A stretch of 64,000 nucleotides of DNA from Zygnema cylindricum (Eukaryota; Streptophyta; Zygnematophyceae; Zygnematales; Zygnemataceae): NCBI GenBank assembly GCA_037447655.1, contig JBBHKE010000824.1, positions 46,814-110,813 on the forward strand, in the 5' to 3' direction. This document shows, piece by piece, positions 1-8,324 of the stretch (its first letter is position 1; each line of letters begins with the position of its first letter). The position numbers and the translations under genes were made by a program. Under the pieces are notes generated by a model. That model had not been told where the DNA came from. It saw only the letters and a list, made by a program, of their open reading frames with translations, and searched no databases.

Positions 1-984
1 ATGTGAAGACTAATCCCGCTACCGAAATAGCATTTATGAGTATTCCCACTTTTGTCAGATTTATCTACCTCGTAGGACATTTTAACTCGAGGGGGATAAG
101 AACAAACCCGATCCGGTTTGGGGGGCACAAATCAGAAAACCTAGAGCTTTTGAGACAAAATTACAAAAAGAGTTGTCGGAAGTCAAACTCAAACTTGATT
201 TATTGATGAGAGAGAACCCAAGCAAAGGTGTTTTCTTCTTCAAATTCGGCTGAGAAATTAGAGAAAGAAGGCACAGTTGGCTTACCTAACTCAGCAAAAG
301 CAGCTTTACAGACGGAAGATTCAGATTCAGAGAAGGATCCAAAAGGATGGGAGATTTCATAACAACCTCGGATGAGTGGATTGTTTGCACGTTACAGGAA
401 TATCCGATTTTGTTTAATGTTGGCATTGGAGAGAGTAAAAGAAAATATCGAAAAACCACTGAAGGTAAAAAATAGCCAAGTTACCAACAAAAATATGTGA
501 TCATGAGAGGAAGGGGCAATCGGACATTCTATCTTTTACCCTTTGGCAAGTCTTTTTGAAGACGAAAGTTTGGTTAGGGGTTAAAGTCAATTCTCCACCA
601 CCACCTTCACCAAAAGTAACCACTTCTAATGATTGAACCACTTATTCCTCCATACCAAAGACCAGTGAAGACAAACCGGACGACTTTTCCACTCCTCGTC
701 TCACCACTAAGATGGATTCTCATCCTACTTCACCATCAAATCCGCCCATTCACCTTGTCGGCCTTCCGCCATATTAGTGGACCTTCTCATCCCACACTCT
801 ATAGAGTTAGTTCGCATTTTGGCTAACTCCCACTAAATTTCGGATGAAGAACTCATTTAGGACAAAATGGCACGTGGAGATTTGTCTACGATGCTAATCT
901 CATATGTACGCTGCACCAACAACTGGATATTCTGGAGTGTCTTGTTTTTTGTAGTGACTTGTGTTTCTGGAGTGTATGCAAAGG
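1..984. other. Unassigned low-coding DNA
   Basis: No gene can be supported here. Short open frames are broken and none shows a recognisable domain. A plus-strand frame between about 200 and 480 is rich in Lys and Glu and may be an old gag-like scrap, but stops interrupt it and no motif confirms this. It is probably decayed repeat DNA. Confidence 0.4.
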
Positions 985-1124
985 TCTACTCTTTACCAAT
1001 TATACTGTAATATCAATTCTGATGTGTAATGAACCAAACTTACAACCAAAAATATGCTAAGTCGTGAAACCCTCTCTCCCCCACACCCCAAGCATAGAGA
1101 GGACTAAAGCTTTTCAAAACAACA
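985..1124 (-). repeat. LTR scrap related to CopD
   Basis: This stretch aligns by eye with the end of the CopD LTRs (about 21480-21595). Shared features are the GAACCAAACTTA-like segment, a run of CTCTCTCCC, a GGCATAGAGAGGACTAAAGC-like segment and a terminal AAAACAACA. On the minus strand it is the start (U3 end) of an LTR. The rest of the LTR is not visible upstream, so it is a truncated copy. Confidence 0.5.
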
Positions 1125-1569
1125 AAGGTAAGGGCCGGCGGCCCTGAGAGAGGTGCAAAAGTGGCATGCAAAAAACCCCGAATGTTGATGCTCCTTGATA
1201 ATGGCAATGCCCAACTAAGACCCCATCCCTCTCGAAGACATGAATGTTATTCATAAGAAAAGATATGATAAACATGGTGAATGAATGCAGGGGCAAGTGA
1301 AAAATAAATACCCCCCTTCCCCTTCCCTTTTCCATCAAGTCGGGGGAAAAGGGTTCTGTCCTCGGGCCAATACCCCAATTTCCCCCCCTCTAAGTCAATC
1401 TGGACTAAGAAAATAAATATTTTACCCGCCCAATTTGCAGTTCACAAAATAGAGGGTAGAGGACGGGAGCCCTAGGAAAATGGAAGGCAAGATTGATGCC
1501 AACACTAGTCGTAGTGCTCGCATACCAAAATAAGACCTTGCTGGGGTAGCAGATTGCACTTTAAGGAAC
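1125..1569. other. Pyrimidine-rich tract next to gypsy relic
   Basis: No gene is seen. Between about 1309 and 1392 the plus strand is rich in C and T runs, so the minus strand is purine-rich. The gypsy integrase relic just above it reads on the minus strand, so this could be the remains of that element's polypurine tract and 3' untranslated region. A 74-codon minus-strand frame at 1114-1338 has no recognisable domain. Confidence 0.35.
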
Positions 1570-2220
1570 ACGAAAGAGGGTCGTCAAAATAAGTGAGGTA
1601 GAAAGTTGGTTCGTCTTCCAATCCCCGAAATATGGCAGGGGGGCACATTGATTTGATTCTCCTTAATTTTAAGTCCATCTTTGCCCTCCAAAGTAAGAAC
1701 GACCTAATTAAAAATCTCTACCACTTTTAAATCACCCGCCTGGCATCCGATTTTCTGTTGCATCTGATACACAAAATCCCTTAGCATAAATCACCGTTGC
1801 CGTAGGATATAATTCACGCACTTGCGTTGAAATACCATAGTTGATCCCAGTGCTGAGCAGTTTCTAAGTTCCCCATGGGAAGATGTATTTACCGGTGAAA
1901 TACTTTGGCCCTATGAGGAATCAGTTTCTCGACCGTCACTTTGTTATCCATCTCAGGAAGAACAACTGTTTATGCCGAGGCATCGCCGGGAAAAATGGGA
2001 TGTTGTCCTAACAGGATGAAATAAGGGCTGTAGGAACAAAGGGAAGCCTCTTTGATAAATCTATACCACATGGAAATTCAAGGAACCCTTTTGTCCCACT
2101 CCCCCAAATATTTTTCATAAGCATATTTTCATAATGTCCGCTTCACTGTCTGTGCGCACCTTTCTGTTAAACTGTCGGCTTTGGGGTGGTCTTCGTTGGT
2201 TTGTCGTTGATTAATAAGGC
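1570..2220 (-). pseudogene. Ty3/gypsy integrase C-terminal relic
   Basis: The minus strand encodes a broken gypsy-type integrase end. In order it shows DHPKADSLTERCAQTVKR (the region carrying the third catalytic acid), then WDKRVP, then SYSPYFILLGQHPIFPG, a typical segment just after the core. After a frameshift come FVYQMQQKI and LTLEGKDGLKIKENQ, matching the C-terminal barrel-like region that ends in a stretch reading VPPCHI. Stops and at least one frameshift disrupt it. The family is Metaviridae-type integrase, acting in the nucleus to insert element cDNA. No matching reverse transcriptase or LTR is visible, so this is a fragment, distinct from Gyp1. Confidence 0.65.
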
Positions 2221-2455
2221 ACAATTTATAGAGGTTTCAAGCTCGTCTGCGTTTCTAGCAAACCTTTTATTTTACCAAGGATTTCCGGGCCTCTTTCTAC
2301 CTTCTACGATCATTAGAGTGCGAAAAAAAGGAAAGCACCAACCCGAACAAAATTCTTGAATTTCCTCAACTGAGCGAAACGCACTTTAAGTCGCCCCTAA
2401 CAGAGGCTGGAGGACCAAGTTATTTTGCCTCAAGGATTGACATTGCGTTACATGG
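2221..2455. other. Decayed DNA upstream of Cop1
   Basis: The minus strand may continue the gypsy integrase, but the match fades. Positions 2451-2455 (CATGG) are the left copy of the Cop1 target-site duplication. Confidence 0.4.
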
Positions 2456-2959
2456 TGTTGAAAAGAGGTAATTAATAGTTCACTTCTCTATTTTAGTTCT
2501 ACTTTAAAGAAAGAGAGTGAGGATCAAAGGCACGCCATGGCTGCTGCCATATTTAGAAAGTGGCAGATTTTGAAGTAGAGGATATTTTAATAACATATTG
2601 CCTTAGTCAAAATTTGAACAAGGGTTTGTAGAATACTAATCGACATAAGCCTCAACCATTTAGGCGTTAGCGAAGCGATACACGTGACGGGTTTTAAAGA
2701 TATATAAACATTAACGCAACAACTAATTAACAGCATATTAACCAGAAGGAGCAATTCATGCATGTACGCCAATCTGAACCGTGTAAAATATGTTTTGATC
2801 GGACGGCCGGCATTGTAGCCGCCACGCGAAGTGAGCTTTTGGCGTAATTTGGACATAGCGTCACGCGGTGCCACGTGGCGCAGCATTATTTGATACCGGA
2901 GAAGATGGGAGGAAGAACCATGGCTCCCGATTTGACAGTGTCACCTTGTAGACCATGTT

Positions 2960-3014
2960 GTACAATGGCCGTACAATAAGTACATCTCCTATTGTACCTT
3001 ATTGTACTATATAG
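2960..3014 (+). promoter_or_regulatory. LTR core promoter: GTAC cluster and TATA box
   Basis: Five GTAC cores lie at 2960, 2971, 2980, 2994 and 3004, followed immediately by a TATATAG box at 3008-3014. GTAC is the known core bound by plant SBP/SPL proteins. The equivalent region of the other copia LTRs keeps several GTAC cores. Transcription would be expected to start about 25-35 bases after the TATA box. The promoter role is inferred from position and motif. Confidence 0.55.
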
Positions 3015-3090
3015 TGTTCCTATTGGACTAAGGTTTAGTAGTCGGTAGTCGTGAGTAGGCAGACCAAGACTTAGTGATATTTAGGTACCT

Positions 3091-3215
3091 CTCTCTAAGA
3101 GAGCTTGTAACTATAAAGGTCATCTTTGACCATCCATAACTTATTGCTCAAGGGAGCAAATTAAGTGATTCTTTTTGCGTTTGACTCAAGGGAGTCTTGA
3201 CCTCACAAGGGTGAG
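3091..3215 (+). promoter_or_regulatory. Leader hairpin array in R/U5
   Basis: Four small perfect stem-loops occur in series: CTCTC-TAA-GAGAG (3091-3103), TTGCTC-AAGG-GAGCAA (3144-3159), GACTC-AAGG-GAGTC (3183-3196) and CTCAC-AAGG-GTGAG (3202-3215). Three share the loop AAGG. Between the first and second lies an inverted pair around TTTGACC. They would sit in the 5' leader of the genomic RNA. Related hairpins occur in the other copia LTRs. Their role (packaging, dimerisation, translation or priming) is unknown. Confidence 0.6.
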
Positions 3216-3320
3216 CGTGGTCAAAATATTGTGTGCCTGGGCGGCACTTATTCGGTGGGAAAGTGGAAGTGGAAAATATTTTCCTAGAGGCTTTACATAG
3301 GCTGCTCATTCTGTGGGTCA

Positions 3321-3464
3321 ATGGAGACCACAAAATTTCAGGTTATGGGCCCACCCTCTACGGTGACGATATTTGATGGATCAGACTTTTTGTATTGGGT
3401 AATAATGATAGAGGGAGAACTATTTGAGAAGCATATATGTGGCATAGTGTCTGGACAAATTTGA
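3321..3464 (+). pseudogene. Cop1 gag N-terminal fragment
   Basis: An ATG at 3345 lies inside the primer-binding site and opens MGPPSTVTIFDGSDFLYW, ending at a TGA at 3462-3464. A further in-frame ATG at 3321 lies in the last bases of the LTR. The same start region, reading GPPSR(V/I)PIF then a YW pair, is seen in the other copia copies here, so it is the true gag N-terminus. The copia gag forms the virus-like particle. The stop truncates the protein to about 40 residues. Confidence 0.7.
3341..3355 (+). other. Cop1 primer-binding site (half-tRNA type)
   Basis: GGTTATGGGCCCACC directly follows the LTR. It is complementary to the internal stretch of plant initiator tRNA-Met ending within the anticodon loop (GGTGGGCCCATAACC), not to the tRNA 3' end. 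This is the arrangement known for Drosophila copia, where a half-tRNA is the primer. Confidence 0.85.
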
Positions 3465-3581
3465 TGCCCACCTCCACCTGGGTTTGGAAGGACATATTTT
3501 TCTAGAACCTCCACCTCTACAGTTGGTAGAAAAACTGCCACCATCACCGAGGATGAAAATGAGGAAGGAGGGGAGATTGTC

Positions 3582-3953
3582 ATGGAAGGAGAAAAGGGAG
3601 GAGTTGCAACCCAAGTGACATTATTGCCGAAGGCGATATCGGCAGTAGCATCACCAGCAACGGCGACAAGGGTTCAGACGGAAAGATTAGAGTATGAAAA
3701 GTGGAACTACAAAGACAAGGTTTCTAAGCTCTTAATTCTTAAAAGTGAAGCGAAGGGCATTGCCATTCCCCTTATGCATGTCAAATCTTCATCTCAGATT
3801 TGGATTTCACTAGTTGACAAATATAATAGTGGATCATTGCAGCAACAACATTTGGCCGAAAATAAGATTGTAGCTTATACTTATAAAGAAGGAAGACGGA
3901 GAAAAAGGAAAATCTGTAGATCTACCAAAGGAGGAGGAAAGGACAACATCTGA
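3582..3953 (+). pseudogene. Cop1 gag central fragment
   Basis: The frame encodes a segment with YEKWNYKDKVSKLLILKSEAKG and QIWISLVDKYNSGS, typical of the copia-type gag (UBN2-like) fold, where Trp and Leu-rich helices form the particle. The sequence then passes, in another frame, into the acidic pre-RT linker at about 3900, marking the deletion junction that removed late gag, the zinc knuckle, protease and integrase. Confidence 0.6.
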
Positions 3954-3972
3954 GGCAACGCCACAATACGAA

Positions 3973-5282
3973 GTGGAAACCGATGAGGATTTTGATGAGA
4001 CACCGGAATTGGAAGATAGGGGAGCTAAAAAACTTCCTAAACGAAACCCAAAGATGCCTTCCATACTGGCTTCCGATTTTGAAGAGGGAAGAAAAATAAG
4101 TAAACGACTTGAAGAAAGACAAGTAAATAACCAACTCACAAAGATGTCTCACCCGAATGAATCTCAGACATACTTAGAGGCCATAAACACCCAAGAAAGT
4201 AGCAGGTGTATCATAGCTAAAAATGAAGAAATGGCCTCTATCATGTAAGCCAATACTTGGGAGTTGGTAGATTGTCCACCGGACCAAAAACCGATCGGAT
4301 GTAAGTGGGTTTTTAAACTTAAATTAAACCCGGATATTACCATTGAGAGGTTCAAAGCTAGGTTAGTTGCAAAAGGTATATAAGAAAGAGGAGATAGACT
4401 ACGAAAAAACCTTTGCACCTCTAGTCAGATTTCCTTCTCTTAGAATCCTTTTAAGTATAGCCGCAGCAGAGGATATGGAAATACACCAGATGGATATTAA
4501 AACGGCCTTTTTGCACGGAGAGTTGGAAGAAGAAATTTAGATGAGGCAACCGTAAGGATTTGTGGAAAGTGGGGAAGAGCAAGGTTTGCAAACTGATAAA
4601 ATCACTCTACGGGCTTAAGTAAGCCCCACGACAATGGAATATAAAGCTAGACGAATTACTGACGGGTTTGGGGTATATCAAAATTAATTCACATCACTCT
4701 ATATATTTATTTGAGGATGAGAATGGAGTGATATTTATTGCTATTTATGTGGATGATTTGTTGGTCTTAAGCAAGTCCTTAGATAAAATTAAGAAACTAA
4801 AACGAGATCTTCGAGGGAGTTTTGATATGAAAGATCTCGGCAAAGCAAAGTACATATTGGGAATTAAGATGGGGAGAGATAGAGGGAATAGAATTACAAA
4901 ACTCACTCAAAAAGAACAAATCGGTAATATGCTAGAAAAATTTCAGATGGAAAAAACAAACGGATGTACTACTCGTATGGATTTGAAAAAAGTGTGTGAG
5001 TGGAGTGAAGAGAGAGAAATATTGATCATTAATGATGAGATGGATGAGATAAAAAGAAAATTTATAGAAAATATCCCTTATCGGCAGATTTTAGGCAGTT
5101 TAATTTATTTTACGAACTGTACCCGTTCGGATATAGCTGCAGTTGTAGGTGTCCTTAGTAGAAGTCTAAATGAACCAAGGAAAAGAGACTGGGAGGCTGC
5201 CAAGAGGGTGATAAGGTATCTAGTGGGGACATGGAAATTATGGTTGCATTTGGGAGGGGAGCACATTGACATCACCACCTAG
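3973..5282 (+). pseudogene. Cop1 pol linker and reverse transcriptase
   Basis: An acidic linker (ETDEDFDETPELED) leads into the copia RT start (NTWELVDCPP, then GCKWVFKLKLN). After several stops and frameshifts between about 4246 and 4620, a clean stretch at 4668-5282 carries FIAIYVDDLLVLSKS, with the catalytic YVDD near 4746-4757, and LGIKMGRDRG. RT copies the element RNA into DNA inside the particle. The active site is preserved but the frame is broken upstream, so no complete enzyme can be made. Confidence 0.8.
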
Positions 5283-5741
5283 AGTGGTGCCACTTATGGA
5301 GATGTGCCTTTAAGGCGGTGTACGAGTGGATATGTGTTGCAAATTGGATTCGGTGCATGTTGTTGGAGTAGCAAGCAACAAAAAGTAGTTTCTCAGTCCA
5401 CTATGGAGGCTGAATACATTGATTTTTGTGCTGCCACCAAAGAATTAATGTGGGTTAAATCTTTTCTTGAAGAACTTGAGTTCATGAAGTCTGGAACTCA
5501 AAATGTTTTTTGTGATAATCAAGCTAGTATCTCTAATGCAGCTAATCCGAAACATCACTTCAAAGCTATACATATGGATATTAGACTAAGCTTTGTCAGC
5601 GAGAATGTTGAAAATAAAATTATTAAATTGGTTCATAAAACTGATAGAAAAATGATTGCAGACATGATGACAAAACTAGTGCCTTCCTCTAAGTTGATTT
5701 ATTGCAGAGAAAACTATGGATTAAAATTAAAAAGTTACTAG
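5283..5741 (+). pseudogene. Cop1 RNase H
   Basis: A stop at 5281-5283 separates RT from this RNase H part. From 5304 it reads MPLRRCTSGYVLQIG, QSTMEAEYIDFCAATKELMWVKS, DNQASISNAANPKHHFKAIHMDIR and ADMMTKLVPSSKL, which are the standard copia RNase H blocks. It would remove RNA from RNA:DNA hybrids during reverse transcription. It ends just before the polypurine tract at 5741-5754 (ending ACGGGGAG). Confidence 0.8.
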
Positions 5742-5754
5742 GAATTACGGGGAG

Positions 5755-6641
5755 TGTTGAAAAGAGGTAATTAAAAGTTCACTGCTCTATTTTAGTTCTA
5801 CTTTAAAGAAAGAGAGTGAGGATCAAAGGCACGCCATGGCTGCCGCCATATTTAGAAAGTGGCAGATTTTGAAGTAGAGGATATTTTACTAAAATGTTGC
5901 CTAAGTCCAAATTTGAACCTCGGTTTGTGAACTACTATGTAGACGTAAGCCTTATCCACTAGGGAGTTATCGAAACAATACGCGTGACCGGTTTCAAATA
6001 TATATAAACATTAACGCAACAACTAATTAACAACAGACTAACCAAAATGAGCATTTCATGCATGTACGCGAATCTAAACCGTGTAAAATATGTTTTGATC
6101 GAACGGCCGGCATTTCAGCTTCCACGCAAAGTGAGATTTTTGCGTCATTTGGAGATAGCGTCACGCGGTGCCACATGGCGCCACATTATTTCATACCGGA
6201 GAAGATGGGAGGAGGAACCATGGCTCTTGATTTGACAGTGTCACCTTGTAGACCATGTCGTACAATAGCCGTACAATAAGTACATCTCCTATTGTACCTT
6301 CTTGTACTATATAGTGTTCCTATTAGACTAGGGTTTAGTAGTAGGTAGTCGTGAGTAGGCAGACCAAGACTTAGTTATATTTAGGTACCTCTCTCTAAGA
6401 GAGCTTGTAACTATAAAGGTCATCTTTGACCAGCCATAACTTACTGCACAAGGGAGCAAATTCAGTGATTATTTTTGCGTTTGACTCAAGGGAGTCTTGT
6501 CCTCACAGAGGTGAGGGTGGTAAGAATATTGGTGTACGTGGGCGGCACTTATTTAGTGGGAAAACGGAAGGGGTAAATATTATCCTAGAGGCTTTACATA
6601 GGCTGCTCATTCTGTGGGTCAATGGAGACCAGCGAATTTCA
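5755..6641 (+). repeat. Cop1 3' LTR
   Basis: It starts TGTTGAAAAGAGG after a polypurine tract and ends AATTTCA before the CATGG duplication. It contains the same modules as the 5' LTR: antisense tRNA-like segment, GTAC cluster, TATATAG and hairpins. In several blocks it is closer to the remote inverted LTR at 63220-64000 than to its own 5' partner. Confidence 0.9.
5897..5976 (-). other. tRNA-like segment inside Cop1 LTR (antisense)
   Basis: On the minus strand there is a box A-like sequence TAACTCCCTAGTGG (5956-5969) followed about 35 bases later by a box B-like AGGTTCAAATTT (5909-5920). The spacing and order match an internal RNA polymerase III promoter or a decayed tRNA. Stems pair poorly, so this is not a functional tRNA gene. 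The 5' LTR and the LTR at 63220 carry the same segment. Confidence 0.45.
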
Positions 6642-6652
6642 CATGGGACTAG

Positions 6653-7254
6653 TGCAATTTTGAGACCTCCATAGGTCCTTAGAATAGGGAGCTCACACGA
6701 AGCCCTTAGGGAAACAGTGACCCCTTTGTGTTTCAACAAAAATAACAGCCACCGTGGCAGACAAAAACTCTGACCACCTTCACCTCTATGAAAAGAAGGC
6801 TTCCTTGAGTAGATAGCAAAAAGAATCTCTAAATTTGCTCCCTTGAGCAGTAAGTTATGGAGGGTCAAAGTTGACCTTTTGTATAGAAGCTCTCTCGGAG
6901 AGAGGGTCCTATCTATCGAATTTTTCTAAGTCTTATCTCTCTCTCTAAAACTCTATCTACTGAAGTATGACACCATTCATAATACTGTATCGTATAGAAA
7001 GGTACAGGTACCGGTGTACTTTTGTACGGACATTTTACGACATGGCTCAAAAATCGACACATGTCATATTTGGGTTCGTTCCTATAATCTAAGAGATGTC
7101 GCAATCCAATGTGGTTGTGCAACGTGTAATTTAATATGGCGATGACCGCAAACCGGCAAAATCGTATTCCTTGATCTCCGCTTTCTTTGCGGCCGTCCTA
7201 TCAAAACCGAGTTTCAATCTTAGCGGTCATAAATACTTGTGCGGTATTTTTTTC
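6653..7254 (-). repeat. Cop3 3' LTR, distal part
   Basis: It starts (plus strand) TGCAATTTTGAGACC, identical to the start of the other Cop3 LTR at 24311. It runs to the Cop2 insertion point, where 7250-7254 (TTTTC) matches GTTTC at 13747-13751 in four of five bases. It carries the GTAC cores, hairpins and a TTGACC pair. Only one base separates the Cop1 duplication from the Cop3 duplication on the left. Confidence 0.85.
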
Positions 7255-8324
7255 TGAAACTCTGAGACCTCCATAAGTTCTCAGAGTGGACAACTTCTTG
7301 GAAGCCTCTACGATAACCCTAACCCCTTTGTGTTTCAGCAAGAACAAATCCATCCTAGCATACAAAAACTCTGACCAACTTGACCTTTCTGAAGGGAAGA
7401 CTCCCCTGAGTCGATAGCAAAAATAATCTCTGAATTTGCTCCCCTGAGTAGTAAGTTATGGAGGGTCAAAGTTGACCTTTTGTACTGAAGCTCTCTGGGA
7501 GAGAGGGTCCTATCTCCTAATTTTTCTAAGTCATATCTCTCTCACAAACTCTATCTATTAATGTACGGAGCCAATCATATTCTACTTACGTACACAAAAG
7601 TACAGTTGCCAGTGTACTTTTTGTACGAACATTGTACGACATGGCCTAAATGTCGACACGTGGTATATTCGGATTCGCTCCCTTAATCCTAGGAGATGCC
7701 GCGATCCAATGTTTCTCCGCCACCTGTCATCCGATGTGGAGATGACCACAAACCGCCGAAATCTTTTTCTGCTATCTCGACGTTCATTGCGGCGGTCCAA
7801 TTAAATTCACATTTAATCGTAGCCGTAATAAATACCTGCGCGGTATTCCTTTCGCTAAAGAAACAAATGCGCGGTATTCGTTTCTTTATCCGTACAACAA
7901 TCCGTACTTTTACATTACTGAATCTATTTATCCCGTAAATAGTTTCAGTTAAATGAATTATCCTACTTGGTAATGTATAAGTAAATATCAAACCTAATAG
8001 CACGTAACACTAGGTCTAGACATAACGGATAAAGCTACCGGCTACCGGCTGCTTACCGTCCGGCAGGATCCAGGATCAAATCCTACAGGTATCACATATA
8101 CTTTTAGTAAATAAACCTCTAACGGTAAATAAACTAATATACATATTTCTCGTAAACCTCTGGATAGCATAGGTAGCCATGGCTCTAGCTTCCTTTCCAT
8201 TTTCTCAATGACTACGACAAGTTTGAGAAGTTGGAGAGAGAAGTTAGAGGTAGATTGCCTCGGCTTTTTCCTATATTTCTATTTAGACCTAGAAAATTCT
8301 TTAAACGGACCATTAATTTCTACA
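7255..8324 (-). repeat. Cop2 3' LTR
   Basis: On the minus strand it starts TGTAGAAATTAATGG after the polypurine tract and ends AGAGTTTCA. It holds a T-arm-like segment, GTAC cores, hairpins GACTC-AGGG-GAGTC and CTCTC pairs, and a frame of about 104 codons (7689-8003) that is also open in two other LTRs of this subfamily. Confidence 0.9.

Larger units (their letters stand above)
2456..3340 (+). repeat. Cop1 5' LTR
   Basis: It begins TGTTGAAAAG and ends AATTTCA, directly followed by the primer-binding site. It contains an antisense tRNA-like segment (about 2600-2685), a G-box GCCACGTGGC near 2871-2880, a GTAC cluster before a TATA box, and a run of hairpins in the transcribed part. It differs from its own 3' LTR at many positions (see findings). 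Confidence 0.9.
2456..6641 (+). mobile_element. Cop1: internally deleted Ty1/copia retrotransposon
   Basis: Cop1 has two long terminal repeats (885 and 887 bp) starting TGTTGAAAAGAGG and ending TTTCA. The flanking duplication CATGG is perfect at 2451-2455 and 6642-6646. The internal region is only about 2.4 kb, too short for a full gag-pol. Part of gag is followed directly by the acidic linker ahead of reverse transcriptase, so late gag, protease and integrase are missing. Reverse transcriptase and RNase H remain but carry stops. It is a deletion derivative that could only have moved with proteins supplied by a relative, unless the deletion came after insertion. Confidence 0.9.

Noticed and set aside
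1309-1392. C-rich tract as a quadruplex or telomere-like repeat
   Set aside because: The runs are irregular and better explained as a decayed polypurine or low-complexity tract next to a gypsy relic.
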